Source: Alkanindiges sp. (GTDB taxonomy: Bacteria > Pseudomonadota > Gammaproteobacteria > Pseudomonadales > Moraxellaceae). Taken from it: a stretch of 6,057 bases of DNA. Every line of letters begins with the position of its first letter. Position 1 is the stretch's first letter. Location: NCBI GenBank assembly GCA_030152125.1, contig JASLIR010000150.1, positions 1 to 6,057 of the forward strand, read 5' to 3'. Below, one piece after another: positions 1 to 4,796 of the stretch. The translations under genes and the position numbers were made by a program. The notes beneath the pieces are model-generated. The model saw only the letters and a list, made by a program, of their open reading frames with translations. It searched no databases and was not told the origin of the DNA.

Positions 1-687
1 CGGTTGCTGGGTATAGCTGCTGGTTCCGCCCAGGTTCTGGTGCGAATAAATCACCCAGGCAAAGCTTTGTCCGGCGCCCTGATTCAATGTTCCCGCACGT
101 TTGCTGACAGTGCCGTTCCAGGAAATCTGCACACCATCTTCACTACTGTTTTTCATGGCATGAGCACCACCATCCACGCCACTCAGCGGGTGGCTGCCAT
201 CCTTGCGTATATCTGTCCATTTAATCATCTGGTAACCATCATGCTGGCTAATCAGCACATGGGTTGGTGCGCCATTTTTGACATAGACAAAATATTTTTC
301 CCAGTCATGCTCGTGGTCGTTCAGCCAGTCATTGTCGGCGTAGTACAGCCAGTACTGGTACACTTCGTAATCAGCCTTTTGTATATAGTTAAAATACACA
401 GCCGGGCGCTGGTCATTTGGGCCACGGTTGCTTAGGCCAGTAGAGCCAGTACCGTACAGGTTGTTGCCAATGGCATAGGGAATATAGTTTTCCTTGTTTT
501 TCTCTACATCACTGCTATAGCTAGTAAAGCGATAGGCTTGCGGAAAGCTTTTTTCACCTTTATCAAACCAGTCGGTGCCATCAAATTGCAGACTGGCCAG
601 ATACGTGCTGGGTGTGGGAAGGGCGTGTGCCATTAAACTGGCAGAGCTGACTGCAGCCGCCAGCAGCAGCCGGTACAGGATATTCAT
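1..687 (-). CDS. Secreted HEHDWE-motif protein, NPP1/Vps62-like (3' end cut by window)
   Basis: Minus-strand reading frame starting with ATG at 687 and open to the window edge, giving 229 residues with the C-terminus missing. Residues 1-22 look like a signal peptide: an Arg near the start, a Leu/Ala-rich core, and an A-H-A/L cleavage site after residue 22, so export to the periplasm or outside is likely. The mature part is rich in Tyr, Trp, Asn and Asp. Residues 95-136 contain a YQYWLYYADND stretch followed by HEHDWE (125-130) and a YFVYV strand. This resembles the HDWE core of NPP1 (necrosis and ethylene-inducing-like) proteins and the related Vps62-like fold, in which acidic and His residues can bind metal. 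That link rests on motif recognition alone, so no function is assigned. A GGA 8 bases before ATG is a weak ribosome site. The upstream gene is the divergent AraC fossil, so the gene appears to stand alone. Confidence 0.75.
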   Translation of the reverse strand, partial: MNILYRLLLAAAVSSASLMAHALPTPSTYLASLQFDGTDWFDKGEKSFPQAYRFTSYSSDVEKNKENYIPYAIGNNLYGTGSTGLSNRGPNDQRPAVYFNYIQKADYEVYQYWLYYADNDWLNDHEHDWEKYFVYVKNGAPTHVLISQHDGYQMIKWTDIRKDGSHPLSGVDGGAHAMKNSSEDGVQISWNGTVSKRAGTLNQGAGQSFAWVIYSHQNLGGTSSYTQQP

Positions 688-896
688 TGTTTGATTCCAA
701 TCAGGCAAAAGAGGAGCACCGATGCTATGCAGCAGGCGTGAATACAGGATGACACTGCAACTGACCTGTTCAGCGATAAATGAATAAGCTGTGATGTAGT
801 TAAAACGATAGCGGATATAACAGGGTTATAATTTTGTCTTTATATTCTGAGTCTTATAAAAAATAATTTTAAATGTGATTACCGATCCCAATCCTG
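688..896. other. Intergenic stretch upstream of the secreted-protein gene
   Basis: No coding frame on either strand looks real here. The part from about 780 to 880 is strongly A/T-rich, unlike 690-780. It separates the minus-strand secreted-protein gene from the degraded plus-strand AraC remnant, so it must hold the promoter of the former. The only structured element I see is the inverted repeat at 816-830. Confidence 0.5.
814..842 (-). promoter_or_regulatory. Candidate promoter with overlapping inverted repeat for the secreted-protein gene
   Basis: On the minus strand an extended -10-like element, TGT followed by TATATC (814-819), lies about 130 bases before the ATG at 687. The matching -35 position (837-842, TAAAGA) fits poorly. 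A perfect inverted repeat, TATAAC-AGG-GTTATA (816-830), overlaps the -10 and could be an operator. The region is A/T-rich, so chance matches are likely and the call is weak. Confidence 0.25.
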
Positions 897-1197
897 GTTT
901 TGGCCATAAAAAGCCCATGTTCAACATGAGCTTTTAGTTGCCAGTCTGGTATTAAGTATGGGCTAATGTAATTCTGCCCGGGTATTCCGCGAGGAAGCCG
1001 GCATGACCCCGGCAGACTTTGTGGAAAGTGCGCGTATTGATGCTGCAAGAAGGTTGCTGGAGGAGTCGTGGTTGCATTTAAAGCGTCTGGCGGATACGGT
1101 GGGCTATGCCAGTGTGGATGCCTTTCGCAGGGCTTTTTTGCGGCAAATGGGTGTAGGGCCGTATGAGTATCGCAAAAGGTTTTCTAATAATAGTTAA
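897..1197 (+). pseudogene. Decayed C-terminal fragment of a GlxA-type AraC transcriptional regulator
   Basis: The intact 3' part (967-1197) encodes an AraC-type DNA-binding end: SARVFREEAGMTPADFVESA, then ARRLLEES, then a second helix-turn-helix with GYASVDAFRRAF and a GVGPYEYRKRF end. This is the signature of GlxA-like regulators, which have an N-terminal DJ-1/PfpI-like domain and are normally about 320 residues. Homology runs upstream of the first ATG (1003), so that ATG is not a true start. In the same frame, 913-963 reads AHVQHELLVASLVLSMG, resembling the first helix-turn-helix of the family with about two residues lost, and is then cut by TAA at 964-966. Further upstream 897-911 reads VLAIK in another frame, implying a one-base shift near 912. 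The DJ-1 domain is absent. There is no ribosome site or promoter that would make a 64-residue protein credible. I judge it a 5'-truncated, frameshifted gene fossil; the alignment is from memory of the family. Confidence 0.8.
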
Positions 1198-1237
1198 AGC
1201 ATAGCCGGAAAATTGAAACCCGGTCAGCACCGCGCAT

Positions 1238-1268
1238 AAAAAAACCAGTTGCAGGCAACTGGTTTTTT
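1238..1268. terminator. Bidirectional intrinsic terminator between the AraC remnant and panD
   Basis: A run of seven A (1238-1244) precedes the stem CCAGTTGC (1245-1252), AG, GCAACTGG (1255-1262), followed by six T (1263-1268). Read from either strand it is a G/C stem followed by a T run, and the A/T flanks lengthen the stem. It lies 27 bases past the panD stop and 40 bases past the stop of the AraC remnant. It fits the 3' end of panD and, formerly, of the regulator. Confidence 0.93.
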
Positions 1269-1295
1269 GAGTATTCGGTGGGCGTTAGCTGTGTA

Positions 1296-1676
1296 TTAAG
1301 CAACCTGTACCGGAATCACGTTGGCAGTGTGATTAACCGTGTTGTCCGGGTTGCAGTACACCAGACGCGGCTTGTAGTTTTTCAATTCCAGCTCGGTGTA
1401 AACACCAAAGGTAGCAATAATAATAATATCGCCAACGTCAGCATGGTGTGCAGCACCACCATTGACGGAAATAATTCCGGAGTTGTCTTCACCACGGATT
1501 GCATAGGTGCTAAAGCGTTTGCCATTGGTCACATTCCATACCTGGATCTGTTCATATTCCAGAATCCCTGCCAGGTCCATCAGTTTACCGTCAATGGCAC
1601 ATGAACCTTCGTAGTGAAGTTCGGCATGGGTCACGATGGCACGATGAATCTTACATTTAAGCATATGAGTTTGCAT
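1296..1676 (-). CDS. panD: Aspartate 1-decarboxylase (pyruvoyl-dependent proenzyme)
   Basis: Converts L-aspartate to beta-alanine and CO2 in the cytoplasm, supplying the beta-alanine half of pantothenate and so coenzyme A. The 126-residue product equals the length of the E. coli enzyme and matches it in order: [20 protein letters not shown] at the front, [14 protein letters not shown] in the middle and IPVQVA at the end. The self-cleavage site that creates the pyruvoyl group is Gly24-Ser25. Lys9, His11, Tyr22, Arg54, Thr57, Tyr58 and Asn72, all tied to processing or catalysis in the family, are present. The ATG start puts the cleavage site at the standard position 24/25, and a GGAG lies 9 bases upstream; starting at Met5 would shift both. 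It is not next to panB or panC here, and a terminator follows at once, so it is probably a single-gene unit. A long upstream region with palindromes may regulate it. Confidence 0.97.
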   Translation of the reverse strand: MQTHMLKCKIHRAIVTHAELHYEGSCAIDGKLMDLAGILEYEQIQVWNVTNGKRFSTYAIRGEDNSGIISVNGGAAHHADVGDIIIIATFGVYTELELKNYKPRLVYCNPDNTVNHTANVIPVQVA

Positions 1677-1770
1677 GGCAAATGTCTCCTATGGAGTGGG
1701 GTAAAGCCAACATCGGGTGCTTACACGATGCTTATACTACATTGAAAGGTGCAGGCATAGCGTCGTGGTT

Positions 1771-1801
1771 AAAAACGGCGCCATTTTGCACTGTCTGCGC
1801 C
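1771..1801 (-). terminator. Weak terminator- or attenuator-like hairpin in the panD upstream region
   Basis: On the minus strand GGCGC (1797-1801) can pair with GCGCC (1777-1781) across a 15-base loop, followed after one base by five T (1771-1775). The stem is only five pairs, all G/C. It could end read-through from pth or act within a panD leader. A chance match is quite possible. Confidence 0.25.
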
Positions 1802-1891
1802 CATGCTGCAAGTTTTTTCACAGTGGAATTGGGCCGCAAAAGGATAAATAAGCGGGAAAATTACAAAAAAAGCCTGTGTATTGCCCGTATA

Positions 1892-1918
1892 TACCGCTAG
1901 TAACTGTACTACGCGGTA
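1892..1918. repeat. Near-perfect inverted repeat (hairpin) upstream of panD
   Basis: TACCGCTAGTA (1892-1902) pairs fully with TACTA plus GCGGTA (1907-1911 and 1913-1918), leaving a single bulged C at 1912 and a four-base loop ACTG. This gives eleven pairs. No T run follows directly on either strand, so it is not a standard terminator. It lies at the expected start of a transcript from the minus-strand -10 at 1920-1925. Confidence 0.6.
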
Positions 1919-1919
1919 C

Positions 1920-1948
1920 ATTATAACCGAATATTCGGCATTCATCAC
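1920..1948 (-). promoter_or_regulatory. Candidate panD promoter with palindrome in the spacer
   Basis: The minus strand has a perfect -10, TATAAT (1920-1925), with GTGATG (1943-1948) 17 bases upstream; the latter matches only three of six -35 consensus bases. Nearly the whole spacer is filled by the perfect 12-base palindrome CCGAATATTCGG (1927-1938), one base from the -10. A weak -35 with a palindrome between the boxes is the layout of a regulated promoter. Transcription would start near 1913, leaving a panD leader of roughly 240 bases. The target and the regulator are inferred only. Confidence 0.4.
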
Positions 1949-2072
1949 GTAGTGGTTCAAAAAAGCAAATTTCGTGCAACATTCTTCCTTGCTAGCAATA
2001 AAGAAATACAGTATTCATGCATTGATTTTAAAGGAAATTCAGGTGCAGACCAAAGTGATGACTTAAAAGCCA

Positions 2073-2654
2073 TTATTTGGGCTTATAGGCATTTAACTGA
2101 TTCATGGCTTTTGCTACCTGACCATTAACCAGATCGGGTGTGAGCTTTAAAGCTTCATGCAGGGCATCATCAAACAGGGTTTGTTCCGCAGCAGGTGCTT
2201 TGCCCAGTACGTGTGCAGTGACTTTGTCACGGTGCCCGGGGTGGCCAATGCCGATACGCAGGCGATGAAAGTCGGCACCAATATGCGGCACAATATCACG
2301 CAGGCCATTATGTCCACCATGGCCGCCACCGCTTTTCAGGCGAATCTGACCAGCCGGCATATCCAGTTCATCATGCGCGATCAGGATTTCCTGTACCGGA
2401 ATTTGGTAAAACTTGGCGAAAGGAACAACAGACTGACCGGAACGGTTCATATAGGTCATGGGCAGTAACAGGCGTACATCCTGTCCTTCAATGTTGCCAC
2501 GGCCGCTAAAACCGAAAAATTTGGGGTCGTTTTTTAAGGAGATGTTATAACGCCTTGCAAGCTCCTCGACATACCAGAAGCCTGCATTATGGCGGGTTTG
2601 GGCATATTCCGCACCGGGATTGCCCAAACCGACGATGAGAGAGAGTTTACCCAC
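2073..2654 (-). CDS. pth: Peptidyl-tRNA hydrolase
   Basis: Cleaves the ester bond of peptidyl-tRNAs released early from ribosomes, recycling tRNA; cytoplasmic, monomeric and essential in most bacteria. The 193-residue product has the usual Pth length. It shows VGLGNPG (8-14), TRHNAGF with the catalytic base His22, MTYMNRSG with Asn70, HDELD with Asp95, and GGGHGGHNGLRD with Asn116, which together form the active site. The start is GTG at 2654: a TGA lies directly upstream in frame, no ATG precedes the conserved KLSLIVGLGNPG segment, and the resulting N-terminus has the normal length. The ribosome site is poor (AGG about 12 bases away). The gene begins 19 bases after the rplY stop, so it is probably co-transcribed with and partly coupled to rplY, a common pairing. 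No clear terminator follows. Confidence 0.97.
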   Translation of the reverse strand: MGKLSLIVGLGNPGAEYAQTRHNAGFWYVEELARRYNISLKNDPKFFGFSGRGNIEGQDVRLLLPMTYMNRSGQSVVPFAKFYQIPVQEILIAHDELDMPAGQIRLKSGGGHGGHNGLRDIVPHIGADFHRLRIGIGHPGHRDKVTAHVLGKAPAAEQTLFDDALHEALKLTPDLVNGQVAKAMNQLNAYKPK

Positions 2655-2673
2655 TCAAAGTTCTGCCTGAAAA

Positions 2674-3261
2674 TTATTCAGCATTTACAGCGTGAATGTT
2701 GGCAATAGCCTGGTCGTGGCTAGCACCCAGCGCCAGTTCAGGAATGGTAACGCCTTCTGGCAGTTTGATGTCAGACAGGTGAATAACGGTACCAACTTCT
2801 ACCTGAGCCAGATCAACTTCAATGAACTCTGGCAGGTTGCCTGGCAGTGTAGAAATTTCTACTTCGCTGGCAATAATAGACACTGCGCCGCCTTGTTGCT
2901 TCACGCCAATAGAGCTTTCCTGATTGGTGTAGTGCAAAGGAACACGTACAGTAATCGCCTGGTTGGCTTCTACACGCAGGAAGTCAGCGTGCATCGGGAA
3001 GTTTTTAGCCGGGTGACGTTGCAGGGCTTTCAGGATAACTGATTGCGCTTGACCGTCTACGTTCAGGCTAACGATGTGAGAGTAGAACGCTTCGTTTTCC
3101 AGTACTTTTACCAGGTCTTTAAAGCTGATAGAAATACTTTGTGGTGCAGCAGTGCCACCGTAAACAACGGCTGGTACCAGGTTGTCGTGACGCAGGCGGC
3201 GGCTCGCACCTTTCCCATGCAGATCACGTGCTTGTGCATTTAAGCTAAAATTGTTACTCAT
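2674..3261 (-). CDS. rplY: Large-subunit ribosomal protein bL25, CTC/TL5 long form
   Basis: Binds 5S rRNA in the central protuberance of the 50S subunit. At 195 residues it is the long, two-domain CTC/TL5 type rather than the short form of about 94 residues in E. coli. Residues 6-95 form the L25 RNA-binding domain, with GKGASRRLR (16-24), a VPAVVYGG segment, and ALQRHPAKNFPMHADFLRV. Residues from about 100 form the TL5 C-terminal beta domain, with LPEFIEVDL and HLSDIKLPEGV. It starts with ATG at 3261, preceded by an AGGA about 10 bases away. The gap to prs is 249 bases and contains an intrinsic terminator ending 21 bases before the ATG, leaving little room for a separate promoter. Expression therefore seems to depend on a promoter upstream of that terminator or on read-through. 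pth follows 19 bases downstream. In some bacteria CTC proteins are stress-induced; nothing here shows that directly. Confidence 0.96.
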   Translation of the reverse strand: MSNNFSLNAQARDLHGKGASRRLRHDNLVPAVVYGGTAAPQSISISFKDLVKVLENEAFYSHIVSLNVDGQAQSVILKALQRHPAKNFPMHADFLRVEANQAITVRVPLHYTNQESSIGVKQQGGAVSIIASEVEISTLPGNLPEFIEVDLAQVEVGTVIHLSDIKLPEGVTIPELALGASHDQAIANIHAVNAE

Positions 3262-3282
3262 GAAGAGTGTCCTCGTTAGGAT

Positions 3283-3312
3283 AAAAAAAGCTGAACTTGC
3301 GACCAGTTCAGC
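3283..3312 (-). terminator. Intrinsic terminator or attenuator in the rplY 5' leader
   Basis: On the minus strand the perfect stem GCTGAACT / AGTTCAGC (3305-3312 with 3290-3297) with a seven-base loop is followed at once by seven T (3283-3289). This is a textbook rho-independent terminator. It can end prs transcripts, but only 21 bases separate the T run from the rplY ATG and these include the ribosome site. A sigma70 promoter does not fit between them, so it may act as an attenuator of rplY-pth. Confidence 0.9.
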
Positions 3313-3321
3313 ACTTATTCT

Positions 3322-3354
3322 GAGGCTGTTTCAAAACTATTTTGAGACAGTCTC
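3322..3354. repeat. Long inverted repeat (15-pair hairpin) between rplY and prs
   Basis: GAGGCTGTTTCAAAA (3322-3336) pairs with TTTTGAGACAGTCTC (3340-3354) around the three-base loop CTA; 13 pairs are Watson-Crick and two are G-T. It lies just upstream of the rplY leader terminator. Neither strand has a T run right after the stem. It resembles a small palindromic intergenic element or two insertion-sequence ends brought together; I cannot name a family. Confidence 0.65.
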
Positions 3355-3385
3355 TCAAACTAAGGCCATCAGTATAAACCTAAAC

Positions 3386-3455
3386 CCTCATCCCAGCCTT
3401 CTCCCAGAGGGAGAAGGGGAATTCCCTCTCCTTAAAGGAGAGGGTTAGGGTGAGG
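3386..3455. repeat. REP-like dispersed palindromic repeat with three-stem fold
   Basis: Three nested inverted repeats form a cloverleaf-like unit of 70 bases. The outer stem pairs 3386-3396 with 3445-3455 (CCTCATCCC... against ...GGGTGAGG, one mismatch, two G-T). The first inner hairpin is CCTTCTCCC/GGGAGAAGG (3397-3405 with 3409-3417). The second is CCCTCTCCTT/AAGGAGAGGG (3424-3433 with 3435-3444). From memory, elements of this form recur between genes in many Gram-negative genomes and give false proteins containing NPHPSLLPEGEG; that reading appears here on the plus strand. It lies in the prs-rplY gap and could stabilise the 3' end of prs mRNA. Confidence 0.8.
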
Positions 3456-3510
3456 TTATCGAATAAAAATAGCCTCAGGAATTCTTTACAGTTGCCTCTT
3501 TTGCAAACGC

Positions 3511-4461
3511 TTAGAGGCTGTCAAACATTGCACTAATCGATTCTTCGTTATTAATGCGACGTACAGTTTCGGCTACCATGGCAGATACTGTTACCTGACG
3601 GATTTTAGGGCACAGCAGTGCTGCATCGGACAGGGGAATGGTGTCAGTGACAACCAGTTCATCAATCACGGAAGCATTCAGGTTGTTAAAGGCAGAGCCG
3701 GACAGTACCGCATGGGTACAGTAAGCCACTACACGGCGTGCACCGTGGTTTTTCAGCGCTTCTGCTGCCTTGCACAGGGTACCTGCAGTATCCACCATGT
3801 CATCCACAATCACACAGTCGCGGCCTTCAACATCACCAATAATATGCATTACTTGTGATTCGTTGGCTTTAGGACGGCGCTTGTCGATAATGGCTAGGTC
3901 GATATCGCCCAGTTGCTTGGCAACTGCACGCGCACGTACCACACCACCCACGTCAGGTGACACAATAATCAGGTTTTCGTAATTTTGCTTGCGCAGGTCG
4001 GCCAGTAGAATTGGCGAACCATAAATGTTGTCTACAGGGATGTCAAAGAAACCCTGGATCTGGTCGGCGTGCAGGTCGATGGTCATCACGCGGTCAATAC
4101 CCACGGTGGTGAGCATGTCTGCAACCACTTTGGCGGTAATTGGCACACGGGCAGAGCGTGGACGGCGATCCTGACGGGCATAACCGAAATAAGGAATAAC
4201 AGCAGTGATACGACCGGCGCTGGAACGGCGCAGGGCATCAGCCATCACCAGAATTTCCATCAGGTTGTCATTGGTGGGCGCGCAGGTAGACTGCAGAATA
4301 AATACGTCTTTACCACGTACGTTCTCAGTAATTTCTACGGCAATTTCACCATCAGAAAAGCGGTTAACCGTGGCAGAACCCAGCGGGATGTGCAAATGGC
4401 TAACGACTTTATGCGCCAGTTGTGGATGTGCATTTCCACTAAAAACGACGAGATTGGGCAT
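3511..4461 (-). CDS. prs: Ribose-phosphate pyrophosphokinase (PRPP synthase)
   Basis: Transfers pyrophosphate from ATP to ribose 5-phosphate to make PRPP, the precursor of purine, pyrimidine, NAD, histidine and tryptophan synthesis; a cytoplasmic hexamer. The 316-residue product has the usual class I length. It shows FSDGEI (35-40), the flexible catalytic loop [15 protein letters not shown] (94-108), the metal-binding segment [12 protein letters not shown] (129-140), SPDVGG (168-173), KRR (194-196) and the PRPP-binding loop [12 protein letters not shown] (217-228). The ATG at 4461 begins [10 protein letters not shown], as in relatives, and has an AGGG site about 6 bases upstream. The frame runs open a further 53 codons upstream, but that part crosses tRNA-Gln and is not coding. 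The tRNA ends 40 bases upstream, so the tRNA promoter probably also drives prs. Transcription may end at the hairpins after the stop codon or at the terminator before rplY. Confidence 0.98.
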   Translation of the reverse strand: MPNLVVFSGNAHPQLAHKVVSHLHIPLGSATVNRFSDGEIAVEITENVRGKDVFILQSTCAPTNDNLMEILVMADALRRSSAGRITAVIPYFGYARQDRRPRSARVPITAKVVADMLTTVGIDRVMTIDLHADQIQGFFDIPVDNIYGSPILLADLRKQNYENLIIVSPDVGGVVRARAVAKQLGDIDLAIIDKRRPKANESQVMHIIGDVEGRDCVIVDDMVDTAGTLCKAAEALKNHGARRVVAYCTHAVLSGSAFNNLNASVIDELVVTDTIPLSDAALLCPKIRQVTVSAMVAETVRRINNEESISAMFDSL

Positions 4462-4501
4462 GAAGCACCCTGATATGATTAGACAATGGAAAACAAGGAA
4501 A

Positions 4502-4576
4502 TGGCAGGGGCGGCTGGATTCGAACCAACGGATGGCGGGATCAAAACCCGCTGCCTTACCACTTGGCGACGCCCCT
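4502..4576 (-). tRNA. glnT-type tRNA-Gln(UUG): tRNA-Gln (anticodon TTG), promoter-proximal to prs
   Basis: Minus-strand 75-base gene including an encoded CCA. The acceptor stem AGGGGCG/CGCCCCT pairs fully, the discriminator is G, the anticodon stem GCGGG/CCCGC encloses the loop TTTTGAT with anticodon TTG, and the T loop reads TTCGAAT. It is identical to the copy at 4701-4775. A strong promoter lies just upstream (4589-4617) and prs begins 40 bases downstream. It reads CAA, and CAG by wobble. Confidence 0.97.
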
Positions 4577-4588
4577 AAGACGGCGGAA

Positions 4589-4641
4589 ACTATAGTGATT
4601 TTGCTGTTGGATGTCAACAATTTTTACATAAAAAATGTTGA
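4589..4641 (-). promoter_or_regulatory. Near-consensus sigma70 promoter for tRNA-Gln and prs
   Basis: On the minus strand TTGACA (4612-4617) and TATAGT (4589-4594) are separated by exactly 17 bases. Upstream of the -35 lies an A/T-rich UP-element-like stretch (4618-4636). The expected start near 4582 leaves a tRNA leader of about 6 bases. The sequence after the -10 is GC-rich (CCGCCG), a discriminator type associated with stringent control of stable RNA promoters; that regulation is inferred. The upstream region is also a near-perfect inverted repeat (4614-4625 with 4630-4641, one mismatch) that overlaps the -35. Confidence 0.88.
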
Positions 4642-4669
4642 TCCTGCACAAACTTCAGTTTCCGCTATT

Positions 4670-4695
4670 TCATGATAACTAGATGATTATCATGA
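4670..4695. repeat. Inverted repeat just downstream of the first tRNA-Gln
   Basis: TCATGATAA (4670-4678) pairs perfectly with TTATCATGA (4687-4695) around an eight-base loop. On the minus strand it follows the tRNA 3' end by five bases. There is no T run, so it may be a processing or 3'-protecting hairpin rather than a true terminator. The GATAA...TTATC pattern faintly recalls a Fur site, but the spacing does not fit. Confidence 0.5.
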
Positions 4696-4700
4696 GAATA

Positions 4701-4775
4701 TGGCAGGGGCGGCTGGATTCGAACCAACGGATGGCGGGATCAAAACCCGCTGCCTTACCACTTGGCGACGCCCCT
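4701..4775 (-). tRNA. glnT-type tRNA-Gln(UUG): tRNA-Gln (anticodon TTG), following ispE
   Basis: Minus-strand 75-base gene with encoded CCA, identical base for base to the copy at 4502-4576: same acceptor stem, TTG anticodon in the TTTTGAT loop and TTCGAAT T loop. It begins 21 bases after the ispE stop, so it is probably transcribed with lolB-ispE. A lone TATGAT (4796-4801) overlapping the ispE end could be a -10, but no good -35 accompanies it. The two copies look like a recent tandem duplication or are kept identical by gene conversion. Confidence 0.97.
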
Positions 4776-4796
4776 AAAACTGGCTGATGCGATGCA

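Larger units (their letters stand above)
1677..2072. other. Gene-free region of about 400 bases between pth and panD
   Basis: Short open frames occur on both strands, but none has a ribosome site, conserved-looking composition or recognisable motif. The stretch contains a candidate panD promoter or leader (1920-1948), a strong hairpin (1892-1918), a weak terminator-like hairpin (1771-1801) and perfect palindromes CCGAATATTCGG (1927-1938) and TTGCTAGCAA (1989-1998). I see no convincing terminator directly after pth. A second -10-like TATAAG (minus strand, 1731-1736) lies about 55 bases before the panD start but lacks a good -35. In many gammaproteobacteria ychF follows pth; it is not here. Confidence 0.6.

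Noticed and set aside
4..435. Plus-strand 143-residue frame
   Set aside because: It is antisense to the secreted-protein gene, which has a signal peptide and a coherent domain; the plus-strand product has no recognisable motif.
909..935. Hairpin AAAAGC...GCTTTT as a terminator
   Set aside because: Twelve positions pair with one mismatch, but there is no intact gene for it to end, the plus-strand T run is only four, and the same bases read as degraded AraC coding sequence. It may be chance.
1769..1960. Minus-strand 63-residue frame upstream of panD, and a plus-strand frame at 1682-1900
   Set aside because: No ribosome site or family resemblance, and they overlap palindromes and promoter-like elements.
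3251..3448. Plus-strand 65-residue frame ending in a PSLLPEGEG-like sequence
   Set aside because: It overlaps the rplY start region, terminator and palindromic repeat; the protein text is the usual false translation of that repeat.
4462..4620. A longer prs reading frame with 53 extra N-terminal codons
   Set aside because: The extension crosses tRNA-Gln and its promoter region; the [24 protein letters not shown] text is a false translation of t[13 protein letters not shown] with a ribosome site at 4461 is the family start.
4674..4692. Fur-box-like GATAAC...ATTATC between the tRNA genes
   Set aside because: The spacing lacks the single central base of the usual hexamer model, matches to the 19-base consensus are about 12, and the position is far from the -35 of the tRNA promoter.
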